Assembly (NCBI RefSeq): GCF_049674955.1
Contig: NZ_CP187232.1
Coordinates: 7,626,001-7,690,000, forward strand
Length of the DNA: 64,000 nt
From: Sphaerisporangium viridialbum
Lineage (GTDB): Bacteria; Actinomycetota; Actinomycetes; Streptosporangiales; Streptosporangiaceae
Direction: 5' to 3'
Shown: piece after piece, positions 52,510 to 62,437 of the stretch
Numbering within the stretch: position 1 is the stretch's first letter
Layout of the letters: the number at the start of each line of letters is the position of its first letter
Notes under the pieces: model-generated
What the model saw: only the letters and a program-made list of their open reading frames with translations
Database searches by the model: none
Told to the model about the DNA's origin: nothing
Made by a program: the position numbers and the translations under genes

Positions 52510-53663
52510 ACGCGTACCTTGTCGCGGAGATCGGCGAACTTTCGCTCGCCGATGCCTGTGACCTCGCGGAGTTGGTCGATGCTGCGGAACCCGGAGTGGG
52601 TCTGGCGGAATTCCACGATGCGGGTGGCGAGCACCTCTCCGACGCCGGGCAGCGTCTCCAGTTGGGCGGGTGTCGCGGCGTTCAGATCGAGCGGGACGTC
52701 CATGCCGACGGTGGGATCGGATGGGGGAATCGGTGCGAGGCCGGGACGGCTGGGCGCGCCGACGATGATCTGCTCACCATCGGTGAGCTTTCGAGCGAGG
52801 TTGAGACCCCCGGCTGTGGCGCCCGCACGCACTCCTCCGGCGGCGTTCACCGCGTCGGCCACCCGCGATCCGCTGGGGAGGGTGATCACGCCTGGTTTCC
52901 GTACCTTCCCGGCCACTTGGACGATCACCTGTGCGGTCGGGGACGGTGCCGCAGCGGGATAGGGCGCCGGCGAACCACCCAGGGGGACCTGGCCACCTTG
53001 GGATATCGGACCGCCCTGAGGGGTCGAACCGCCTGGGGATATGCCCTGGGGGATCGGCGGCCCAAGTGGCTCGGCCACCGGGCGCGATCTCCACGCGTAG
53101 ACACCCCCGACCAGGGCCGCCAGCAAGCCCAGAACCAGCAGCACACGAAGGCCCGGCCGCCCAGGATCGAGAAGCGGACCATGCCGCGACACGACATCGC
53201 CCAGCCGGGCCCGAAGGGAATGGAAGGGCACCGGTTCAGACCGCCCCCACCCCGCCGGCGCCGAACCCGTCACAGAGCCGTTAACACCCCCAAGTCCGAG
53301 CGCGGGCTCATAGCCGAGCGCGGGGCCCGTTCCAGGAGCGGCGTCAGCGCCTGGTCCGAGAGCGGGCTCGACTCCGAGGGCGGAACCGGAATCCGGCGCA
53401 GGTTGGAGTGTCCGCGCCGCCGCCGCAGGGTCTGGTGCCTGGTTCAGGGCGCGGAGCTGGTCGGCTGGTGCCTGGTTCAGGGCGCGGAGCTGGTTGGCTG
53501 GTGCCGTTTCGGCCGGGTGCACGTCGTGGTCGGGTGGTCGGGGCGCCCTGGGTTGGCCTAGAGGGGCCAGGGCGCGGAGGCGGAACTCGCCTATCTCGCT
53601 CTCTGGGGGCCTGTCCGCTGTTCGCACGAGAGCGACGTTAGGCAGTCCACTCCCCCTGCCCAT
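52506..53663 (-). CDS. comEA: ComEA-type DNA-binding competence protein
   Basis: 385 residues. Long low-complexity cytoplasmic N-terminus (about 150 residues) with LRALNQAPADQ repeats and Ala/Gly/Pro-rich text, a membrane segment near 172-192, a Pro/Gly linker, an SLBB domain (VIVQVAGKVRKPGVITLPSGSRVADAVNAAGG) and the C-terminal helix-hairpin-helix pair (LNAATPAQLETLPGVGEVLATRIVEFR). It binds incoming DNA and hands it to ComEC. The N-terminal extension is longer than usual and the start is not certain. Confidence 0.9.
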   Translation of the reverse strand: MGRGSGLPNVALVRTADRPPESEIGEFRLRALAPLGQPRAPRPPDHDVHPAETAPANQLRALNQAPADQLRALNQAPDPAAAARTLQPAPDSGSALGVEPALGPGADAAPGTGPALGYEPALGLGGVNGSVTGSAPAGWGRSEPVPFHSLRARLGDVVSRHGPLLDPGRPGLRVLLVLGLLAALVGGVYAWRSRPVAEPLGPPIPQGISPGGSTPQGGPISQGGQVPLGGSPAPYPAAAPSPTAQVIVQVAGKVRKPGVITLPSGSRVADAVNAAGGVRAGATAGGLNLARKLTDGEQIIVGAPSRPGLAPIPPSDPTVGMDVPLDLNAATPAQLETLPGVGEVLATRIVEFRQTHSGFRSIDQLREVTGIGERKFADLRDKVRV

Positions 53664-53911
53664 CGACCGAACGAGACTCTGTGGATAGCCGCCTCAGACC
53701 ACGAAGAACGCAGAAAAGGGGCATCCTCGCCGCAGAGGCTGGAGGTCGCGAGCCCCGAAGATCACGGAGATGGCGCGACCTCGCGGAGGAAGGCGCAACC
53801 CAAAAGATCACGAGGTGGACGGAGGCTCACCGGAAGGTCACCGGGGCGCCGAAGATCAGGGGGAGGGCGCAGGCTCACATCGGAAGCCGGGGGGCACGGT
53901 AACCCTGAAGA
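53664..53911. repeat. Intergenic stretch with irregular GAAGATCA repeats
   Basis: 248 bp. GAAGATCA or one-base variants occur at about 53757, 53803, 53833, 53850 and 53907, the last containing the degV stop codon, with partly repeated GAGG/GCGCAGGCTCAC text between. Spacing is irregular. No gene seen. Confidence 0.6.
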
Positions 53912-54769
53912 TCAGTCGTTGGGGAGGGTGGGGGTTATGGTGACGCCGAGCATTCCGGGGCCCACGTGGACGCCCACGGCCGCGCCGACCTCGACCACGC
54001 GGAGCCTCGCCAGGCCGGGGATCCGCTTCGTCAGGTGGTCCGCCAGCGTGCGTGCTCGTCCGGCGGCCGCCAGGTGGTGCACGGCGACCTCGACCGGCTC
54101 GCCGCCCGCCGCCCGTACCGCGAGGTCCTCCAGCCGGGAGATCGCCCTGCCTGCCGTGCGCACCTTCTCCAGGGGCGCGATCGTCCCCTCGGTGATATGC
54201 AGCAGAGGCTTGATCGACAGCGCCGATCCGAAGAGGGTGGCCGCGGTTCCGAGACGTCCCCCTCGGCGCAGGTGTTCGAGGGTGTCGACGTAGAAGAAGC
54301 TCTTCGTCGCCTCCGCACAGGCCCGGGCGGCCTCCGCCACTCCGAGCCTGTCGGTCCCGCGACGGGCCGCCAGCACCGCCGCCAGCACCGGAAAGCCCAG
54401 TCCCATGGCGAGCGAACGGCTGTCGACGACCTCCACGGGGATCAACGCGTCCTCGGCCGCGATGCGCGCCGCGTCCACGGTGCCGGACATCGCGCCGGAC
54501 AGGTGAACGGACACCACGCCCGCCGCTCCCCGCGCCGCGGCGAGTTCGTACGCGTCGGCGAAGCGCTGCGGGGCCGGTCGGGACGTGGAGACGGGGGACC
54601 ACTCCCTGAGCGCGACGGCGACGCCCTCGGCGTCGATCTGCGTGACGTCGTCCAGCGTGCGGCCCGCGACGACCACCTGCAGCGGGATCACGATGACGCC
54701 CAGCCGCCCGGCCTCCTCGGGATCGAGGCAGGCGGTGGAATCGGTGACCACGACGACCGGTTGCGACAT
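53912..54769 (-). CDS. DegV family fatty-acid-binding protein
   Basis: 285 residues. DegV signature: VVTDSTACLDPEEAGRLGVIVIPLQV, the STSRPAPQRF loop, VSVHLSGAMSGTVDAA and VVDSRSLAMGLGF, with EHLRRGGRLG and SIKPLL later. DegV/FakB proteins bind a fatty acid for phosphorylation by a FakA kinase; no fakA is present in the window. Monocistronic, minus strand. Confidence 0.95.
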   Translation of the reverse strand: MSQPVVVVTDSTACLDPEEAGRLGVIVIPLQVVVAGRTLDDVTQIDAEGVAVALREWSPVSTSRPAPQRFADAYELAAARGAAGVVSVHLSGAMSGTVDAARIAAEDALIPVEVVDSRSLAMGLGFPVLAAVLAARRGTDRLGVAEAARACAEATKSFFYVDTLEHLRRGGRLGTAATLFGSALSIKPLLHITEGTIAPLEKVRTAGRAISRLEDLAVRAAGGEPVEVAVHHLAAAGRARTLADHLTKRIPGLARLRVVEVGAAVGVHVGPGMLGVTITPTLPND

Positions 54770-54863
54770 GACCGAAGGCTACCCGCGGAGACAGCCCGGC
54801 GAGCGGCCCGACAAGGCTCCCGAAGCACGCCGTACTGATCCCCAAGCGGAGAACGGAACAGGG

Positions 54864-56072
54864 TTACTGGACCGGGGTGCCGCCGCGCCAGACGCGGCGG
54901 GGTTTGAGGCCGAAGCCCCAGGCGAAGGCGCCTTCGTGGTCGGCGTCCCACTGGACGATGTCGGCGAGGCGGCCGGGGGCGAGCACGCCGCGGTCGGGAG
55001 CGCCCAGCACGGTGGCTCCGCCGAGCGTGGCGGCACGGAGCGCGTCGCCGACGCTGATGCCGAACGCGGCGACCGCGAGGCTGATCACCAGGGACATCGA
55101 GGTGATGCCGCAGTGACCGGGGTTGTGGTCGCTGCCGAGCGCGACGGTGACACCCTGGGCGAGCATGCGCCTGACCGGAGGGAGGTTGCCCTGCTGCAGC
55201 GCCGTGCCGGGGCAGACCACCGCGGGCACGCCGTACCTCGCGAGGAGGGCGATGTCCTCGTCGGTGGTGTTGTGCAGGAGGTCGGCGGACGCGCAGCCGA
55301 GCTCGGCCGCGAGCTGGACGGCGCCGCGCCGCTTGTCGGTGCCGGCGTGGATGCGGGGCAGCAGGCCGACGTTGCGGCCGGAGGCGAGCACCCAGCGGGC
55401 CTCGTCGGTGCTGAAGTGCCCGTCGTCGCAGTAGACGTCGACGCTGTCGGCGCCCGCCGCGGCGGCGTCGGCGCACCAGGAGCCGACGGCCTCGACGTAG
55501 TCACGCTGGCGTCCGAAGTACTCGGGCGGCACGACGTGGGCGGCGAGGAAGGTGACGTGCACGCGCGGCATCATGGGCTCTTTCTCGAGCTCACGGAGCA
55601 GGCGCACGTCGGCGAGCTCGCCGTCGCGCGTGAGGTGGTAGCCGGTCTTGGCCTCGACGGTCGTGGTGCCGTTGAGCAGCCAGTCGCGCAGCCGCTCGCG
55701 GACGCCGTTGCACAAGGTCCACGGGTCGGTGCCGCGGGTGACCGTGACGGTGGAGCCGATGCCCCCGCCCGCGGCGGTGATCGCGCTCGGCGTGGAGCCG
55801 CCGGAGCGCATGGCCAGCTCGGCGTAGCGGTTGCCCGCGTACACGGGGTGGGTGTGCGCGTCGATGAGGCCGGGCGTCACCAGCGCGCCGCCGAGGTTCT
55901 CGACCTGGTCGACGTCGACGATGTCGTCGACGACTCCGGGGACGCTCTGCGGCAGGTCGGCGGCCCGGCCGACCCACGCGATGCGGTCGTTGTGGACGAG
56001 GATCGCGGCATTGCTGCAGACGTCGTTGCCGGTCCATAGCCGGCCGATGTTGGTGAGAAGTCGCACCGTCAT
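54864..56072 (-). CDS. hutI: Imidazolonepropionase-like amidohydrolase
   Basis: 402 residues. Metal motif DAHTHPVYAGNR at about 70, HVTFLAAHVVP, a later RIHAG and GSDHNPG, and a closing RVWRGGTPVQ, all as in HutI, which opens imidazolone-5-propionate in histidine breakdown. However, the block that usually reads SADHL reads SADLLH, so the substrate-contacting His is displaced or lost. No other hut gene is nearby. It is probably HutI, but a related amidohydrolase cannot be excluded. Confidence 0.75.
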   Translation of the reverse strand: MTVRLLTNIGRLWTGNDVCSNAAILVHNDRIAWVGRAADLPQSVPGVVDDIVDVDQVENLGGALVTPGLIDAHTHPVYAGNRYAELAMRSGGSTPSAITAAGGGIGSTVTVTRGTDPWTLCNGVRERLRDWLLNGTTTVEAKTGYHLTRDGELADVRLLRELEKEPMMPRVHVTFLAAHVVPPEYFGRQRDYVEAVGSWCADAAAAGADSVDVYCDDGHFSTDEARWVLASGRNVGLLPRIHAGTDKRRGAVQLAAELGCASADLLHNTTDEDIALLARYGVPAVVCPGTALQQGNLPPVRRMLAQGVTVALGSDHNPGHCGITSMSLVISLAVAAFGISVGDALRAATLGGATVLGAPDRGVLAPGRLADIVQWDADHEGAFAWGFGLKPRRVWRGGTPVQ

Positions 56073-56697
56073 GGCATCACCGCCCGGTCCGGCCGATGGC
56101 CGTCGAGACGCCCGGGAACGCCACCGCAGCCCAGCTCAGGCCGGGCGCCACGCCCGCTGGGTCCGCTCCGTTTCCGGACGTCATTGGGGGGTCTCCTGAT
56201 CTCATCCGCACAACTGTGCGATGACGGTATCGCCCGGATCATGGCCAGGCGATTTCAGTTCAGTTACGTTATTTCACAGGTCGGCTCGCTGTACAGGGTT
56301 ATTGAGAAGAACGCCGGTTCGTCTCCCCCTGTATCGCGTCGAACTCCTCTGCACCCCGGCATGTCGAGAATCCTGCCCCCAGGTAACGCCCGGTGCCGAG
56401 CAAGCCCCTGCTGTAACAGCAGTCACACGCGTCATCATGCGAAACCAGCGCCAGAATGTCTTGTCAGGGTTTCCATATCGTAGCAATAATCAAGCCTCGC
56501 GGGCCACAGTCGTTTTGCTGCGCCTTTGCGTGTTTCCCCACTGCCGTTGCGCTTTTGCACTGTTTCGTACTGTTCATCCCAGACTGGGTCCGTGCCCCCC
56601 GTACCCGTGACATGGGATGATCTTCAGTCGACTCAGTGTAACCTCTCTGAAGAGCATTATCTTTGCTCGTCAAACACAGGTTGGTCCGGGAGCTGTC
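56073..56697. promoter_or_regulatory. Long divergent region before the stressosome operon
   Basis: 625 bp, distinctly AT-richer than the rest of the window between about 56200 and 56680. No convincing gene. It must hold the hutI promoter and the promoter of the six-gene signalling operon. I looked for a SigB-type GTTT...GGGTA promoter and found no clean match. Confidence 0.55.
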
Positions 56698-57561
56698 TTG
56701 ACCGTGCAGGACGATACCAGCAGGCGTCACATCGAAGAACTGTTGCGTGACAACGGGGAGCGCATCCTCGATCGCTGGGTCCAGATCTCCAACGAGCCCC
56801 TTCGCGGCCGTGCGGTCGAGTCGGACACGCGTGAGGAGCTCCAGGAGATCTACACCGCCTTCCTGCGGTCTCTGGGCAGCCAGGACGGCGTGGCGGAGCT
56901 GCGCGGCCTGCTCGCCGAGCTGTCCCGGTCGCGCGCCCGGCAGGGGTTCACCCCCACCGAGACCGCCATGGCGGTGTACGGCCTCAAGGAGGCCGTCTAC
57001 GAAATCGTGGAGGCCGACGGCGGCGTCGAGGCGCTGCGCGGCTTCATCTGGCTGTCGCGCACCATCGACGGCCTCGGGCTCTACACCTTCGAATCCTTCA
57101 CGACCGCCCGTGAGAAGATCATCACCGACCAGACGGAACAGCTCCTGGAGCTGTCGACGCCCGTGGTGAAGCTGTGGGAGGGCATCGTCGCCGTCCCCCT
57201 CGTCGGCACGCTGGACTCGGCCCGCACCCAGGTCGTGATGGAGAAGCTGCTCCAGACCCTGGTCGACACCGGCTCGGAGTACGCGGTGATCGACATCACC
57301 GGTGTGCCCGCGGTCGACACCCAGGTCGCCCAGCACCTTCTCAAGACGGTGATGGCCGCCCGGCTCATGGGCGCCAGCTGCGTCATCTCGGGCATCCGCC
57401 CCCAGATCGCCCACACGATCGTCACCCTCGGCATCGAGTTCGGCGACATCGTCACCAAGGCCACGCTCGCCGACGCCCTGGCCTACGCGCTGCGGCAGAA
57501 CGGCATGGAGCTCGCCGGCAGGAAGCAGACGCGCGGGGCCGTCCGGGCCGAGGAAGCCTGA
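56698..57561 (+). CDS. rsbR: RsbR-like stressosome protein (RsbRD_N-STAS)
   Basis: 287 residues. The N-terminal RsbRD_N/globin-like helical domain (HIEELLRDNGERILDRWVQIS...TREELQEIYTAFLRSL) is followed by a STAS domain (about 165-275) with VIDITGVPAVDTQVAQHLLKTV; the Thr/Ser phosphorylation region is kept (DITG, and Thr after VD). I used the TTG at 56698, which has GGGAG 5 bases upstream and starts LTVQDD; earlier starts run through AT-rich leader. It would sense stress and hold RsbT with RsbS. Confidence 0.88.
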   Translation: MTVQDDTSRRHIEELLRDNGERILDRWVQISNEPLRGRAVESDTREELQEIYTAFLRSLGSQDGVAELRGLLAELSRSRARQGFTPTETAMAVYGLKEAVYEIVEADGGVEALRGFIWLSRTIDGLGLYTFESFTTAREKIITDQTEQLLELSTPVVKLWEGIVAVPLVGTLDSARTQVVMEKLLQTLVDTGSEYAVIDITGVPAVDTQVAQHLLKTVMAARLMGASCVISGIRPQIAHTIVTLGIEFGDIVTKATLADALAYALRQNGMELAGRKQTRGAVRAEEA

Positions 57562-57950
57562 TGGACCGCGTACCCATCCTGAAGATCGGCGACATCCTGC
57601 TCGTCTCGATCCAGGGCGACCTGGACGACCAGGCGGTCCTGACGCTCCAGGAGGACCTCGCCGACCGGGTCGTCGGAACCAGCGCCGTCGGCGTCATCAT
57701 CGACATCACGGCCGTCGAGATCGTCGACTCGTTCGTCGGGCGCATGCTGTCGACGATCGCCGGGATGTCGCGCATGCTCGACGCGGAGACCATCGTCGTC
57801 GGCATGCGTCCCGCCGTGGCGATCACCCTCGTCGAGCTCGGCCTCTCCCTCGGAGGGCTCCGCACGGCCCTCGACCTGGAGAAGGGCATCGCCCTGCTGA
57901 GCCGGCACACCTCGTCGCGGTCGGACGACCTGTCCGCGGTCGGGCTGTGA
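57561..57950 (+). CDS. rsbS: RsbS-like STAS protein
   Basis: 129 residues, a single STAS domain: VPILKIGDILLVSIQGDLDDQAV and IIDITAVEIVDSFVGRMLSTIAGMS, where Ser in VDSF is the expected site phosphorylated by RsbT. The ATG shares one base with the rsbR stop (TGATG). Together with RsbR it forms the stressosome scaffold. Confidence 0.94.
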   Translation: MDRVPILKIGDILLVSIQGDLDDQAVLTLQEDLADRVVGTSAVGVIIDITAVEIVDSFVGRMLSTIAGMSRMLDAETIVVGMRPAVAITLVELGLSLGGLRTALDLEKGIALLSRHTSSRSDDLSAVGL

Positions 57951-58366
57951 GCCACCCGCCGACGCGAAACTCCGTCGAAGAGCTCGCCATCACCTCGAAC
58001 GACGAGGTCGTGATCGTGCGCCAGAAGGTGCGCGCGTCCGCGATCGAGCTGGGCTTCTCCCTGGTCGACCAGACCAAGATCGTCACCGCCGCCAGCGAGC
58101 TGGCCAGGAACACGCTCGTCCACGCGGGCGGCGGGCACGCGCGCATCGAGGCCGTCCAGAACGGCGCACGGCGGGGCCTGCGCCTTGTGTTCAGCGACAG
58201 CGGTCCCGGCATCCCCGACCTCAAGCTCGCGCTCACCGACGGGTGGAGCAGCGGAGGCGGCCTCGGCCTCGGGCTCAGCGGCAGCCGGCGCCTCGTCGAC
58301 GAGTTCGAGCTGGACTCCGAGCCCGGCCGGGGTACGGTCGTGACGGTGACGAAATGGACCCGCTGA
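57947..58366 (+). CDS. rsbT: RsbT-like serine kinase
   Basis: 139 residues, GHKL ATPase fold. N-box SELARNTLVHA, G1 FSDSGPGIPD, G2 SSGGGLGLGLSGSRRLVDEF. It phosphorylates RsbS/RsbR and, when free, activates a PP2C phosphatase. The GTG overlaps the rsbS stop (GTGA), and its 3' end overlaps the next gene by 13 bases. Confidence 0.94.
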   Translation: MSHPPTRNSVEELAITSNDEVVIVRQKVRASAIELGFSLVDQTKIVTAASELARNTLVHAGGGHARIEAVQNGARRGLRLVFSDSGPGIPDLKLALTDGWSSGGGLGLGLSGSRRLVDEFELDSEPGRGTVVTVTKWTR

Positions 58367-59360
58367 GCCCTGAGCGGCAGGACACCTGGCTCAGGATGGA
58401 GGACGCGAGCGCGATCGGCTCCGCCCGCAGGATCGCCTCCGCGCTCGCCGAGGACAGGAACTTCGACGAGGAGCACGTCGGCCAGGTGGCCGTGGCCGTC
58501 AGCGAGGCCGCCTCCAACCTCGTCAAGCACGCCACCGCGGGCACCATGCTCGTGCGCCCGCACCCGTCGTCGCCGGCGTCGATCGAGGTCATCTCCATCG
58601 ACCACGGGCCCGGGATGGCCGACACCATCGGGCCCATCCGCGACGGCTACTCCACCGCCGGCACCCTCGGCATCGGCCTCGGAGCGATCACCCGGCTCTC
58701 CGACGCGTACGACATCTACTCGCGTCCCGGCAAGGGCACCGTGCTGACCATGCGCTTCACGGCCAAGAACGCGCCTCCGGCCGAGTCCCGCGTGTGCGGC
58801 CTGTACCGGGCGGTGGGCGACGAGATCGTCAGCGGCGACGCGTTCGCCTTCGAGGACAGCGGCCGGACCATCACGGCGGTCATGTGCGACGGGCTCGGTC
58901 ACGGGGTCGCCGCCGCGGAGGCGTCGCGCGAGGCCGTGCGGGTGTTCAGGGAGGACCCCGAGGGCACCCCCGTCGCGATCGTGGAGCGCGTGCACCGGGC
59001 GATCGGGCACACCCGGGGCGGCGCGCTGGCGATCGTCCACGTCGACCGTACGACCGGTACGGCCAGGTACGCGGGAGTCGGCAACATCTCGGGGTGGATC
59101 TGCCATTTCGAGGGCCGGCAGGGCATGACCTCGGTGCCGGGGATCGCCGGGCACAAGGCCAGAAGCCTCAGGGAGTTCGAGTACCGGCTCCCGCCGCACG
59201 GAGTGGTCGTCCTGCACTCCGACGGGCTGACCGAACGCTGGGACCTCGCCACCTACCCCGGCCTGCTCACGCACACGTCCCATGTCATCGCCGGCACCCT
59301 CCTTCGCGACTCGGCCATCCGCCGTGACGACGCCTGCGTCCTCGCCATACGGACGGAACC

Positions 59361-59364
<4 letters not shown>
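58354..59364 (+). CDS. GHKL ATPase-PP2C fusion (RsbX-like phosphatase)
   Basis: 336 residues. An N-terminal anti-sigma-type ATPase domain (VAVAVSEAASNLVKHA, IDHGPGMAD, TLGIGLGAITRLSD) is fused to a small PP2C (SpoIIE) domain with MCDGLGHGVAAAEAS and VVLHSDGLTERWD. RsbX in Bacillus has only the phosphatase part; this combined form is typical of actinobacteria. It likely resets the stressosome by removing phosphates from RsbS/RsbR. The ATG at 58354 has GGTGA about 5 bases upstream and lies inside rsbT. Confidence 0.9.
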
Positions 59365-60734
<1,370 letters not shown>

Positions 60735-60803
60735 GAACGTGGAGCGGGGGCCCGGAGTGCGTGGTCGGGAGCAGGTTCGGGCGGGTGCTATCAAAGAGGC
60801 AAG

Positions 60804-62381
60804 ATGAATGAGAATCCCGCGACCATCCTGGTGGTGGACGACACACCCACCAAGCGCTACATCCTCGGAAGCTGGCTGCGCAGGGCCGGTCACGAGGTGG
60901 TGGAGGCCACCTGCGGCGAGGAGGCGCTGAGCCTCGCCGGCACCATCTTCCCCGACCTGGTGATCCTCGACGTGCGGCTGCCCGACATCGACGGGTACGA
61001 GGTGTGCGAGCGGATCAAGGCCGATCCGGCCACCACGGCCATCCCGGTGATCCAGATCTCGGCGCACGCCATCGCGGTCGCCGACCGGGCCCACGGGCTC
61101 GATCGCGGGGCCGACGCCTACATGGCCGAGCCCATCGAGCCCGAGGAGTTCATCGCCACCGTCCAGGCCACCCTGCGCTACTACAGGGCACGCCAGCGGG
61201 CCGAGCGGATGGCCCACCGGCTGGGCGAGCTGACCCAGGTCACCCTGGAGATCAACGCGAGCACCACATTCGACAAGCTGCTGCATGTGGCCGTGGAGGG
61301 CACGTCCAAGATCCTCGGGCGGCGGAGCAGCGCCCTGGCCATCGCGGTCGACGGCAGGATCCGCCACTACTTCGTGATCGATCCCGGCGCGCAGGCCACG
61401 TTGCTGAGCGCCGCGCAGGACACCCTCGACCGCGTGACGCGGCTGGCCCTCGGCGACGCGTCGGGCACCGCGGAGTTCACCATGTCCAGGGACGCCTGGC
61501 TGGAGGTCCTGCCTGACACCGTGATCAGGGGCGCGGTCTCGGCCGTCGTGTCGCGCACCAAGGTGGGCCGCCCGCCGGTGTACCTCGGGGTCGAAGGGGT
61601 CGACCCGCTCGACCCGGACGAGCTCAACGTCCTCAAGCAGCTCGGCCAGGCGCTGGCGCTCGCGGTGGACGCGCTCCGGGCGTACGCCGAGGAGCACATG
61701 ATCGCGCTCACCCTGCAGCGCAGCTTCCTGCCGTCGCACATCCCGCCGACGCCCGGGCTCGAACTGGCGGTGCGCTACCAGCCGGCGATCGACAACGTGG
61801 AGGTCGGGGGCGACTTCTACGAGGTGCTGCGGCTCGGCGACCGGCTCCTCGTGGGCATCGGCGACGTCCAGGGGCACTCCCTGCACGCGGCCACGATCAT
61901 GGCCGAGCTCCGCCACGGCCTGCGCGCCCTGGTCGTCGAGGAGCACGACCTCGGGCGCGTCATGGGGCGGCTCAACGATGTGCTGCGCAACTACCACCCC
62001 GGCATGACGGCCACGGTCTGCCTCCTGCTGATCGACCCCGTCACCGGCGCGGTCGAGCTGGCCAACGCCGGGCACATCCCCCCTGTGATCGTGTCCGACG
62101 GCGAGGCGCACTACCTCGGCTGGGGGAACCTGCTGATGGGCGCCGCCCAGGAGGTGTACCGCGTCGACCGGCTGGAGATCCCCGAGAAGGGCGCGCTGCT
62201 GATGTTCACCGACGGGCTCATCGAGGACCGTGACATCCCGCTCGACCACAGCCTGGAGGTCGTACGCCAGATGGCCACCTCCTTCGACGAGGACCTGGAA
62301 GTGTTCTGCGACCGGCTGATCGACCATTTCGGGGCGAGGGAGGACGACGTGGCGGTCGTGGCCCTCCGGCGGACCGACTAG
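60804..62381 (+). CDS. Response regulator with GAF and PP2C phosphatase domains
   Basis: 525 residues. REC domain 1-125 with Asp56 as phospho-acceptor (LVILDVRLPD); the usual conserved Lys before Pro is Glu here (YMAEPIEP). A GAF-like domain lies at about 150-300 and an RsbU/SpoIIE-type PP2C domain at about 310-525 (VGGDFYE, IGDVQGHS, NAGHIPP, FTDGLIE). It is the probable output phosphatase of the operon, controlled by the preceding kinase; its anti-anti-sigma target is not in the window. The gene starts 69 bases after the kinase. Confidence 0.93.
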   Translation: MNENPATILVVDDTPTKRYILGSWLRRAGHEVVEATCGEEALSLAGTIFPDLVILDVRLPDIDGYEVCERIKADPATTAIPVIQISAHAIAVADRAHGLDRGADAYMAEPIEPEEFIATVQATLRYYRARQRAERMAHRLGELTQVTLEINASTTFDKLLHVAVEGTSKILGRRSSALAIAVDGRIRHYFVIDPGAQATLLSAAQDTLDRVTRLALGDASGTAEFTMSRDAWLEVLPDTVIRGAVSAVVSRTKVGRPPVYLGVEGVDPLDPDELNVLKQLGQALALAVDALRAYAEEHMIALTLQRSFLPSHIPPTPGLELAVRYQPAIDNVEVGGDFYEVLRLGDRLLVGIGDVQGHSLHAATIMAELRHGLRALVVEEHDLGRVMGRLNDVLRNYHPGMTATVCLLLIDPVTGAVELANAGHIPPVIVSDGEAHYLGWGNLLMGAAQEVYRVDRLEIPEKGALLMFTDGLIEDRDIPLDHSLEVVRQMATSFDEDLEVFCDRLIDHFGAREDDVAVVALRRTD

Positions 62382-62394
62382 GCCCGCGTACGAC

Positions 62395-62425
62395 GACAGC
62401 CGGCGCTATTGACGCGCCGGCTGTC
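62395..62425. terminator. Perfect 12-bp bidirectional hairpin
   Basis: GACAGCCGGCGC / GCGCCGGCTGTC with a 7-base loop, between the convergent phosphatase and hflX genes. It can end both transcripts. Confidence 0.9.
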
Positions 62426-62437
62426 CTGTCAAGCGGA

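Noticed and set aside
56184..56610. Short plus-strand open frames between hutI and rsbR
   Set aside because: AT-rich leader with composition unlike the genes here and no ribosome site.
56500..56697. SigB-type promoter before rsbR
   Set aside because: GTTT and GGGTCC are present, but the spacing does not fit the consensus.
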